NCBI GenBank assembly: GCA_003646935.1
Contig: QMLW01000021.1
Span: 1 to 11,060, forward strand
DNA length: 11,060 nt
Direction: 5' to 3'
Origin: Deltaproteobacteria bacterium
GTDB taxonomy: Bacteria > Desulfobacterota > DSM-4660 > Desulfatiglandales > B25-G16
Below the pieces are notes generated by a model. It searched no databases and was not told the origin of the DNA. It saw only the letters and a list, made by a program, of their open reading frames with translations. This document shows positions 1-5,302 of the stretch, one piece after another. Every line of letters begins with the position of its first letter. Position 1 is the first letter of the stretch. A program made the position numbers and the translations under genes.

Positions 1-208
1 GGGTATGGAGGGTGTCTGCATTAAAGTGAGGGCTCGGGATCCACCCCGCACATCCAATCCCTGAAACGAACAGCATCTCATCCATGTCGATCCCGAGCTC
101 ATCAATGGCCCGAAGGATGAGATTCATCAATATCCCATGCCCGCATCCCGGGCAAAAGGGGGTTGCATCAATTCCCGGCCGGAGATATTCCTCGAGATCC
201 CGTGCCAT
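1..208 (-). CDS. korB: 2-oxoacid:ferredoxin oxidoreductase beta subunit, KOR1 set (5' part only)
   Basis: N-terminal 69 residues of a thiamine-diphosphate-binding beta subunit; the rest lies beyond the left edge. The family oxidatively decarboxylates a 2-oxoacid with CoA to acyl-CoA and CO2, passing electrons to ferredoxin in the cytoplasm. Visible are the CPGCGH motif (Cys19, Cys22) and GIGC (Cys53), three of the four cysteines that bind the [4Fe-4S] cluster in KorB-type subunits. The residues after GIGC read AGWIPSPHFNADTLHT, whereas the KOR2 beta has SSRICGYLDFHTLHT, so the two are clearly different paralogues. The ATG overlaps the stop of the upstream alpha gene by one base (TAATG), which indicates translational coupling. 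The substrate cannot be told: the 2-oxoglutarate type is the nearest match by pattern, but another 2-oxoacid is possible. No frame break is seen up to the edge. Confidence 0.88.
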   Translation of the reverse strand, partial: MARDLEEYLRPGIDATPFCPGCGHGILMNLILRAIDELGIDMDEMLFVSGIGCAGWIPSPHFNADTLHT

Positions 209-1347
209 TACAAAAGGCTCCTCAGTTTTGCTATCAACGCATGGGGATGAATGACCTCCCCATCGGTTTGGTGATAAGGAATTACCTCTCCATGGGCATA
301 TTTCATTACCTCGCCCCCCACCTGGCCCCTGTTCATCTCGGGAACAAAGAGCTTCTTGACACCACCAAGTGCTTGAACGATACGATCGGCAAAGGGCCAG
401 ATGGTCTTAAGGCGAAGGAGCCCCACTTTTTTGCCTGCATCTCTGAGCTGATTCACCGCAAAAAGTGAGCTCCGTGCAGTGAATCCATAGGAGACGACCA
501 CCACCTCGGCATCCTCCGCATAGTAGGACTCGGTCTGGATGATCTTGTCTCTATGGTTAAGGATCTTGTTGTTGATCCTCGCCACGAGCCGTGCGTGGGC
601 TTGGGGGTCATCGGTCTTCCTGACTCCAAACTCATTATGGGTAGATCCCGTTACCAGAAGCTTTTCCCCCTCACCAAATGCGGGCATGGGTGGAATACCG
701 TCTTCCCGTTTCACGCCAAAAGGCGGGGCACCTCGTTGCTTTTTCCTCTCAAAAATCTTGACCTTCTCCCGTACTTCTATCCTCTCCCTCAGATGACCAA
801 TCGCTTCCTCGCCCATGAGAAACACGGGGACTCGATAGTGTTCTGCAAGGTTAAAGGCCTCCACCGTGAAATCATACATCTCCTGAACCGACCATGGAGA
901 CAGCGCGATACCCTGATAGTCTCCATGGGAGCCCCACTTGGCCTGCATGAGATCTCCGCTTGCTACCCTGGTAGCCTGACCGGTACCTGGACCCGCTCTC
1001 TGGATGTCGACAACAACGAGCGGTGTCTCCGTGAATGCGGCATAGCCGATGCCCTCCTGCATGAGGCTGAAGCCCGGGCCTGAGGTGGCGGTCATGGCCT
1101 TTGCCCCGGCCCACACCGCCCCGATGACGGAGCAGATAGAGGCGATCTCATCCTCCATCTGCATGAACACACCGCCAACCTCGGCCAATCGGATGGCTAC
1201 TCTCTCCATAATCTCGCTGGACGGGGTAATGGGATAGCCGCCGTAGTAGCGACAGCCAGCGGCGATAGCGCCCTCAGCTACTGCCTCGTTTCCGGAGAAA
1301 TAGTAGGTACCAGGATCCAATGCGCTTTTTTTCACTCTATAGGCCAT
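208..1347 (-). CDS. korA: 2-oxoacid:ferredoxin oxidoreductase alpha subunit, KOR1 set
   Basis: A 379-residue alpha subunit, the usual length for KorA-type chains without a fused gamma domain. It carries the domain that meets the thiamine pyrimidine ring in the alpha-beta heterodimer. Seen in order: GYPITPSSE (37-45), the conserved acidic QMEDE (63-67), MTATSGPGFSLMQE (85-98), QRAGPGTG (116-123) and DLMQAKWGSHGD (132-143). A transketolase-C-like domain follows from about 260 to the end, including VPEMNRGQ. The second alpha in this window shares the 14-residue block at 85-98 but differs widely elsewhere, so they are old paralogues. The gene lies 19 bases after the GntR gene and overlaps the beta gene by one base, so regulator, alpha and beta probably form one transcript. 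A GGAAG sequence precedes the ATG. No ferredoxin (delta) or gamma gene is seen on this side; they may lie beyond the left edge. Confidence 0.93.
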   Translation of the reverse strand: MAYRVKKSALDPGTYYFSGNEAVAEGAIAAGCRYYGGYPITPSSEIMERVAIRLAEVGGVFMQMEDEIASICSVIGAVWAGAKAMTATSGPGFSLMQEGIGYAAFTETPLVVVDIQRAGPGTGQATRVASGDLMQAKWGSHGDYQGIALSPWSVQEMYDFTVEAFNLAEHYRVPVFLMGEEAIGHLRERIEVREKVKIFERKKQRGAPPFGVKREDGIPPMPAFGEGEKLLVTGSTHNEFGVRKTDDPQAHARLVARINNKILNHRDKIIQTESYYAEDAEVVVVSYGFTARSSLFAVNQLRDAGKKVGLLRLKTIWPFADRIVQALGGVKKLFVPEMNRGQVGGEVMKYAHGEVIPYHQTDGEVIHPHALIAKLRSLL

Positions 1348-1366
1348 AGGGCTTCCATTGAAATGA

Positions 1367-2062
1367 CTAGGTGGAGAGGATTTCCTTGATCTGCTTTTTT
1401 ACCACCTGTTCCACGTAGCGTATGTGCCTCTTCAGCAACCTCTTAGCCGCTGGATAATTCCCTGCCTTAAGGATGTCAACAATGCCCTGATGATGCTCCA
1501 AAGAGATATCCCTCTGGCCTTTTTTGCTGAGATAAATGAGCTGGTACCTCATTAACGGCACACCCAGGATCTTATATAACTCTATCAGTCTATAGTTCTG
1601 GGACATCTCCACGAGGTTGTAGTGAAAACCGGAAATCACGGTAAAGGTATCGGGCTCCTTTCGAAGGTCCTTTTCGACCTCTTCGATATGCTTATCCATG
1701 TCATGAGGTGATTTGATCGCCCTCTTCCGAATGGTATCTATTGCATGGCATTCTAAAAGCTCTCGAAGCTCAAAGATCTCCTCCACATCCTGAGGGCTGA
1801 TGTCGGTTATGTACGATCCTTTTCTGGGCAAGGTGATGATGAGCCCCTCTCTCTCCAGGACCCGGAAGGCCTCCCTGACTGGCGACCTGCTAACCCCCAG
1901 CCTCGCAGCGATCTCGGACTCGTTTATCTTCCGGCCCGGCTTAAAATCTCCAATGAGAATACGCCTGCGCAGATCATCCAGCACTACTGCCATGAGGCTC
2001 TTAACCTCAATTTTATTCCACGCATCTCCCTCATGGGTAGCGTCCTTATGAATCACCATCAT
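1367..2062 (-). CDS. GntR family transcriptional regulator, FadR/FCD subfamily
   Basis: A DNA-binding regulator of about 231 residues with an N-terminal winged helix and a C-terminal all-helical FCD ligand domain. The GntR signature is clear: LRRRILIGDFKPG about 31-43, the recognition helix region SEIAARLGVSRSPVREA about 49-65, and the wing LPRKGSYI. The FCD part holds the FH, HH and RH histidines usual in metal- or carboxylate-binding members. The frame stays open upstream to 2203, but that stretch carries palindromes, a REP-like element and the likely promoter, and would add 47 residues not seen in the family. ATG at 2062 is chosen: GAGGGA lies just before it, and ATG 2059 or GTG 2056 would give better spacing and are alternatives. 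FadR-type proteins often sense small organic acids. Its place between two divergent OFOR sets suggests it controls one or both and itself; the ligand is unknown. Confidence 0.88.
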   Translation of the reverse strand: MMVIHKDATHEGDAWNKIEVKSLMAVVLDDLRRRILIGDFKPGRKINESEIAARLGVSRSPVREAFRVLEREGLIITLPRKGSYITDISPQDVEEIFELRELLECHAIDTIRKRAIKSPHDMDKHIEEVEKDLRKEPDTFTVISGFHYNLVEMSQNYRLIELYKILGVPLMRYQLIYLSKKGQRDISLEHHQGIVDILKAGNYPAAKRLLKRHIRYVEQVVKKQIKEILST

Positions 2063-2068
2063 TCCCTC
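2063..2068 (-). promoter_or_regulatory. Ribosome binding site candidate for the GntR gene
   Basis: GAGGGA on the minus strand directly precedes ATG 2062, with in-frame ATG 2059 and GTG 2056 just after it. Spacing is 0, 3 and 6 bases respectively, so translation may start at any of these. It argues against the start codons at 2092 and 2203, which have no comparable site. Confidence 0.5.
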
Positions 2069-2077
2069 ATGAAAATA

Positions 2078-2090
2078 GTCGATTGTCGAC
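2078..2090. promoter_or_regulatory. Palindrome GTCGA-TTG-TCGAC, operator candidate
   Basis: A perfect 5-base inverted repeat with a 3-base centre. It lies just downstream of the predicted -10 box of the GntR gene, about where transcription would start, and ahead of its start codon. FadR-type regulators commonly bind short palindromes of this size over their own promoters, so autorepression is the simplest reading. It does not match the FadR half-site consensus exactly, and no binding evidence exists. Confidence 0.4.
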
Positions 2091-2091
2091 A

Positions 2092-2119
2092 TTTTTATGA
2101 ATGACGGATCTTTTGTCAA
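2092..2119 (-). promoter_or_regulatory. Sigma-70-type promoter candidate for the GntR-KOR1 transcript
   Basis: On the minus strand a perfect TTGACA (2119-2114) is followed after 16 bases by TAAAAA (2097-2092), which matches four of six consensus -10 positions. Transcription would start near 2085, about 20-25 bases before the chosen GntR start codon. This supports placing the start at 2062 and treating the longer open frame as untranslated. Confidence 0.5.
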
Positions 2120-2122
2120 GTA

Positions 2123-2145
2123 ATAAAATTGCTGCGCAATTTTAT
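2123..2145. repeat. Perfect inverted repeat, 10-base arms and 3-base loop
   Basis: ATAAAATTGC, then TGC, then its exact reverse complement GCAATTTTAT. It sits immediately upstream of the GntR -35 box. It may be an operator for this or another regulator, or part of a small repeated element together with the neighbouring REP-like sequence. It lacks a GC-rich stem and U-run, so it is not a usual terminator. Confidence 0.6.
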
Positions 2146-2150
2146 AGAAC

Positions 2151-2170
2151 GCGACTTCGCCGCTCCTACA
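2151..2170 (-). repeat. REP-like element
   Basis: On the minus strand this reads TGTAGGAGCGGC, GAA, GTCGC. It starts with the GTAGGAGC tetranucleotide-plus-stem pattern of REP (repetitive extragenic palindromic) sequences known from Pseudomonas and other bacteria, followed by an imperfect GCGGC/GTCGC stem with a GAA loop. No second copy was found in this window, so the claim of repetition rests on resemblance. No RAYT transposase gene is present here. Confidence 0.45.
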
Positions 2171-2339
2171 AAGAGAAATACCGCTACATTCTGCCTCCAT
2201 CAAAATGAACCACCATGCAGACCCGTTGAAAGCATGACAGGGTACCCCATATCAAACTTCCCCTCCCTTGATGCCCGCCTGCCTCCCATGTGTGCTTAGG
2301 CCCTTTCATTTATCGTACCCTGAGCGTCCGCCAAATTGC

Positions 2340-2367
2340 TTGACAAGTTATTTCTCTATGATATGAG
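2340..2367 (+). promoter_or_regulatory. Sigma-70-type promoter candidate for the KOR2 operon
   Basis: A perfect TTGACA (2340-2345) is followed after 16 bases by TATGAG (2362-2367), matching four of six -10 positions. Transcription would begin near 2374, a short leader before ATG 2393. The -35 box sits inside the small palindrome CTTG-A-CAAG (2339-2347). The octamer CTTGACAA is shared with the divergent GntR promoter, so one regulator could touch both. Confidence 0.5.
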
Positions 2368-2392
2368 TAGTGCCATGTCTGCGAGAGAAAAA

Positions 2393-2581
2393 ATGAAACC
2401 CGTTATCAAAGGGGAATGGTGTAAAGGATGCGGGATCTGCGTTGAATTCTGCCCAAAGGATGCCTTGGTTTTAGATGAAAATGAAAAGGCTCAACTCGCA
2501 TTCCCCGATAACTGCAACGGTTGCGGAATGTGTGAGCTCCGATGTCCCGATCTCGCAATCGAACTTATTTTTGATACTTGA
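2393..2581 (+). CDS. korD: 2-oxoacid:ferredoxin oxidoreductase delta subunit, 2x[4Fe-4S] ferredoxin
   Basis: A 62-residue bacterial-type ferredoxin that passes electrons from the OFOR core to external ferredoxin. Two complete CxxCxxCxxxCP motifs are present: Cys10, 13, 16, 20 and Cys41, 44, 47, 51, enough for two [4Fe-4S] clusters. The frame is open upstream to a TTG at 2336. The predicted promoter lies at 2340-2367, which argues against starts at 2336 and 2363. ATG 2393 is preceded by GAGAG, and ATG 2375 (68 residues) remains possible. It is the first gene of KOR2, 95 bases before the alpha start. Its last two codons and stop lie inside a heptanucleotide repeat, so the C-terminal DT was probably shaped by that repeat. 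Confidence 0.9.
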   Translation: MKPVIKGEWCKGCGICVEFCPKDALVLDENEKAQLAFPDNCNGCGMCELRCPDLAIELIFDT

Positions 2582-2607
2582 TACTTGAAACTCGATACTC
2601 GATATTG
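2573..2607. repeat. Heptanucleotide tandem repeat, five degenerate units (GATACTY)
   Basis: Five consecutive 7-base units: GATACTT twice, then GAAACTC, GATACTC and GATATTG. The first two are identical and the rest differ at one or two positions. The array begins inside the last codons of korD, includes its stop codon and runs into the gap before the alpha gene. Seven-base repeats of this kind are familiar between genes in several bacterial groups. Their role is unknown. Confidence 0.8.
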
Positions 2608-2660
2608 CTTATTCCTTGCTGGTGAAGGTTATTGCCTTCATTCAGTTTCCAGTTTCAAAT

Positions 2661-2667
2661 AAGGAGA
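2661..2667 (+). promoter_or_regulatory. Ribosome binding site fixing the KOR2 alpha start at GTG 2677
   Basis: AAGGAGA lies about 10 bases before GTG 2677. The frame is also open from a TTG at 2632, but that start has no such site and would add 15 residues absent from the paralogue. The nearby ATG at 2687 is in another frame. Confidence 0.65.
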
Positions 2668-2676
2668 CATTTTTCT

Positions 2677-3825
2677 GTGAAAAAGAATGTCCTTTTCCTC
2701 CAGGGTAACGAGGCCTGTGTTGAAGCAGCGCTTTATGCAGGTCTCGATTTTTTCGCTGGATATCCCATCACCCCATCTACGGAAGTGGCCGAACTGCTGT
2801 CCTATCGTCTTCCTAGAAAAGGCGGGAAGTTTATTCAGATGGAAGACGAGCTCTCCTCTATGTGTGCAATTATAGGGGCATCACTCACCGGTAAAAAGAC
2901 CATGACTGCAACGAGTGGACCGGGGTTCTCCCTTATGCAGGAGGCGCTCGGCTTTGGGGTAATGACCGAGACACCGTGTGTGGTTTTGAATGTGCAGAGA
3001 GGGGGCCCCTCTACCGGCCTTCCCACGAGCGGAAGCCAGGGAGACATCATGCAGGCGCGGTGGGGGACCCACGGAGAACACGCGATCATTGCCCTTACCG
3101 CATCGAATAACCAGGATGTCTTTGCCATGACGGTGGAGGCCTTCAATCTTTCCGAGACATTTAGAAGCCCCGTAGTCCTGCTGTTGGATGAGGTGGTCGG
3201 CCATACCAGGGAGAAACTAATCCTGCCGGAACCGGGTGAAATCAACGTGGTAGAAAGGCTCAAAACTTCGGTTCCCGAAGGAACCGACTATCACCCCTAC
3301 CTGCCCCGTGAGGATGGCCGGCTTCCCATGTCTGATTTCGGCCATGTCCATAGGTATAATGTTACGGGGCTCGCACATGATATGTGGGGTTTTCCATCCA
3401 CCAATCCCGAGGTAGTATATGAACTGATGCGACATCTGGTAGATAAAATCCAGGGCCATACCCATGAGATCTCCATGACCAAGGAGTTTCATGTCGATGA
3501 GGCGGAAATCCTGCTCGTCTCTTATGGTGCATCAGCGAGAACCGCACTTCATGTAGTGGAAGACAGGAGGCAGAGGGGCGAAAAACTCGGGCTTCTGGAG
3601 CTCCAGACCTTATGGCCGTTTCCCGATGAGATAGTCAAGAAGAGGTGTGCAGCCGTTGAGTGTGTGATTGTCGTTGAGATGAATATGGGCCAGATCCTTC
3701 ATGAAGTGAAAAGGGTTTCCGATAATCCCGAGAAGGTGTTTCTGGCTAACCGGATTGATGGCAGCTTTATTGCCCCTGCTGACATCCTGAATATCCTCAG
3801 AATAATCCAGGGAAAGGGGGCATAA
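2677..3825 (+). CDS. korA: 2-oxoacid:ferredoxin oxidoreductase alpha subunit, KOR2 set
   Basis: A 382-residue KorA-type alpha subunit of a four-subunit enzyme that makes acyl-CoA, CO2 and reduced ferredoxin from a 2-oxoacid; 2-oxoglutarate to succinyl-CoA is the likeliest reaction. Motifs in order: NEACVEAALYAG near the start, GYPITPSTE (28-36), QMEDE (54-58), MTATSGPGFSLMQE (76-89), QRGGPSTG (107-114) and DIMQARWGTHGE (123-134). The C-terminal domain contains VVEMNMGQ. The start is a GTG with AAGGAGA upstream. Two stop codons stand in tandem (3823-3828). The 61-base gap before the beta gene holds a second heptad repeat and AGGAGGG. It is homologous to the KOR1 alpha on the opposite strand but much diverged outside the motif blocks, so the two enzymes probably differ in substrate. 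Confidence 0.93.
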   Translation: MKKNVLFLQGNEACVEAALYAGLDFFAGYPITPSTEVAELLSYRLPRKGGKFIQMEDELSSMCAIIGASLTGKKTMTATSGPGFSLMQEALGFGVMTETPCVVLNVQRGGPSTGLPTSGSQGDIMQARWGTHGEHAIIALTASNNQDVFAMTVEAFNLSETFRSPVVLLLDEVVGHTREKLILPEPGEINVVERLKTSVPEGTDYHPYLPREDGRLPMSDFGHVHRYNVTGLAHDMWGFPSTNPEVVYELMRHLVDKIQGHTHEISMTKEFHVDEAEILLVSYGASARTALHVVEDRRQRGEKLGLLELQTLWPFPDEIVKKRCAAVECVIVVEMNMGQILHEVKRVSDNPEKVFLANRIDGSFIAPADILNILRIIQGKGA

Positions 3826-3837
3826 TAACGGATTGGC

Positions 3838-3865
3838 GTAAGGCACAAGGCTCAAGGCTTACGGT
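3838..3865. repeat. Second heptanucleotide repeat, four degenerate units
   Basis: Units GTAAGGC, ACAAGGC, TCAAGGC and TTACGGT follow each other with a 7-base period; the first three share the AAGGC core. The outer ends, CGTAAG (3837-3842) and CTTACG (3858-3863), are exact inverted repeats and could close a small hairpin. It lies between the alpha and beta stop/start and has a different unit sequence from the array after korD. Confidence 0.65.
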
Positions 3866-3886
3866 GGGAGAGGAGGGAACTACGTT

Positions 3887-4705
3887 ATGGCGGTGAAGGA
3901 CTATATTCGGGAACGCTTCTTTCCCCATCTCTGGTGCCCTGGCTGCGGTCACGGAACGATTATGGGGGCTATGATCCGCGCAATTGAAAACTTGGAGATA
4001 AAGAAAAGAAACATCGTTATCGTCTCGGGCATTGGGTGTTCCTCCCGCATCTGCGGGTACCTGGATTTTCACACGCTCCACACCATCCATGGAAGGGCTT
4101 TGGCCTTTGCCACGGGTGTCAAGCTCAGTAGGCCCGAGCTCACGGTGCTCGCTCCCATGGGGGATGGCGATGCCTTCTCTATCGGGGGTAACCATCTCAT
4201 ACACGCGGCGAGAAGAAACATTGATATCACCGCCATTATCATGAACAACAGCATCTACGGCATGACCGGTGGACAGTACTCGCCCTCAACGGGCTATGGG
4301 GACTTCGCCACCACCGCTCCCTATGGCAATATTGATCGGCCCTTTGACGTGGTGGAACTCGCGATGGGCGCCGGTGCTACGTTTGTGGCCAGGACCACCA
4401 CCTATCACGTGACCTCAATGATAAAGATCATCGAAAAAGCGATCAAGCATAAGGGTTTCTCGATCGTGGAGGTACTCTCCCAGTGCCCTACCTACTATGG
4501 CAGAAAAAATAAATTCGCCAGCGCGGTGGAGATGCTTAAATACTATAAAACCCATACAACGCCCATCGGAAGCAAGGACAAGAAGAACAACCTGGAGTTA
4601 ATCGAGCGGGGGATCTTCGTCGAAGAACAGCTGCCGGAGTACTGCGAGGAATACGACAAGGTCATACAGAAGGCATCTCAAAGAGGAAGGGATGGAAAGG
4701 CGTAG
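3887..4705 (+). CDS. korB: 2-oxoacid:ferredoxin oxidoreductase beta subunit, KOR2 set
   Basis: A 272-residue beta subunit that binds thiamine diphosphate, Mg2+ and one [4Fe-4S] cluster. The four expected cysteines are Cys17 and Cys20 (CPGCGH), Cys51 (GIGC) and Cys200 (QCPT). The thiamine-diphosphate motif runs from GDGDAFSIGG (92-101) to the paired Asn at 120-121, followed by YGMTGGQ. The block HTLHTIHGRALAFATGVKL is typical of 2-oxoglutarate-type KorB proteins. AGGAGGG (3871-3877) sits 9 bases before the ATG. The 3' end overlaps the gamma gene by 14 bases. Length and motifs are complete. The assignment to 2-oxoglutarate is by resemblance; a 2-oxoacid such as oxaloacetate or a branched-chain acid is not excluded. 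Confidence 0.94.
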   Translation: MAVKDYIRERFFPHLWCPGCGHGTIMGAMIRAIENLEIKKRNIVIVSGIGCSSRICGYLDFHTLHTIHGRALAFATGVKLSRPELTVLAPMGDGDAFSIGGNHLIHAARRNIDITAIIMNNSIYGMTGGQYSPSTGYGDFATTAPYGNIDRPFDVVELAMGAGATFVARTTTYHVTSMIKIIEKAIKHKGFSIVEVLSQCPTYYGRKNKFASAVEMLKYYKTHTTPIGSKDKKNNLELIERGIFVEEQLPEYCEEYDKVIQKASQRGRDGKA

Positions 4706-5237
4706 GATCATCTTCTCCGGCTCCGGCGGGCAAGGTGTGATCACCGCGGCAATCATCTTCGCCGAGGCAGCGGTGCTCTACGAGGGCCTCAATGCCGTGC
4801 AATCACAGTCCTACGGTCCAGAGGCCAGAGGTGGTGCGAGCAGATCCGATGTCATCATCTCGGACACGGACATACGCTTCCCCAAGGTGATCCAGCCGAA
4901 TATCCTCGTGTGCCTCACCCAAGAGGCATACGATACGTTCTCCGGGCTTCTTCGCCCAGGAGGGCTCCTGATAACCGACAATCACTACGTGAGGCAGGGT
5001 GGGAAGGTAGACGCCAAACAGGTGGGGCTCGATATGTACAGCTCGGTGATGGAGGCAATCGGAAGACCGATCGTGTTCAACATCTGTATGCTCGGTGCCT
5101 TTGTGGAGCTCACCCAACTCGTCAAGAAGGAATCCATCATGAAGGTGCTCAAAACCAGGATTCCCTCCGGTACTCTGGAGTTAAACAGACAGGCCCTGGA
5201 GTTAGGCGTACGGTTAGCCAAGGAATTTAAGCAATAA
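4692..5237 (+). CDS. korC: 2-oxoacid:ferredoxin oxidoreductase gamma subunit, KOR2 set
   Basis: A 181-residue gamma subunit, a Rossmann-like domain thought to bind the CoA substrate and complete the heterotetramer. It starts with the family's glycine motif GSGGQG (10-15) and has the conserved SQSYGPEARGGASRSDV block (38-54). Length is normal. The ATG lies 14 bases inside the end of korB in another frame, just after AGAGGAAGG, so translation is coupled to the beta subunit. With korD, korA and korB it makes a full set of four subunits in the order delta-alpha-beta-gamma. A 65-base gap rich in A and C follows, then gltX; no terminator hairpin is visible there, so read-through is likely. Confidence 0.93.
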   Translation: MERRRIIFSGSGGQGVITAAIIFAEAAVLYEGLNAVQSQSYGPEARGGASRSDVIISDTDIRFPKVIQPNILVCLTQEAYDTFSGLLRPGGLLITDNHYVRQGGKVDAKQVGLDMYSSVMEAIGRPIVFNICMLGAFVELTQLVKKESIMKVLKTRIPSGTLELNRQALELGVRLAKEFKQ

Positions 5238-5302
5238 ACATTTGATGCCGCAGACACACACGTACAGAGAAGGACAGATAGCTCCGAATCTGCGCTTAAT
5301 AT

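Larger units (their letters stand above)
2063..2392. other. Divergent intergenic control region
   Basis: About 330 bases between the GntR gene (leftward) and the KOR2 operon (rightward) hold no credible gene. The open frames running into it from both sides start at unlikely codons and overlap promoter-like boxes. The left third is A+T rich and carries the GntR promoter candidate, two palindromes and a REP-like element. The middle (about 2204-2335) is C/T-rich with nothing recognisable. The right end holds the KOR2 promoter candidate. Confidence 0.75.

Noticed and set aside
553..1083. A 176-residue plus-strand open frame
   Set aside because: It lies wholly antisense to the motif-complete KOR1 alpha gene, has no ribosome binding site and no recognisable domain.
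2063..2203. Extra 47-residue N-terminus of the GntR regulator in the open frame
   Set aside because: It overlaps a promoter candidate, two palindromes and a REP-like sequence, does not resemble the family N-terminus, and the start at 2062 has an adjacent GAGGGA.
2238..2322. Inverted repeat CAGGGTAC (2238-2245) and GTACCCTG (2315-2322), 69 bases apart
   Set aside because: An 8-base match at this distance is weak, no transposase or further symmetry accompanies it, and it may be chance.
2835..3263. A 142-residue minus-strand open frame
   Set aside because: It is the antisense shadow of the KOR2 alpha gene, with a low-complexity, serine-rich translation.
5238..5302. Possible promoter or repeat before gltX
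   Set aside because: TAATAT touches the start codon, so it cannot be a useful -10 box; the A/C-rich stretch has no clear period.
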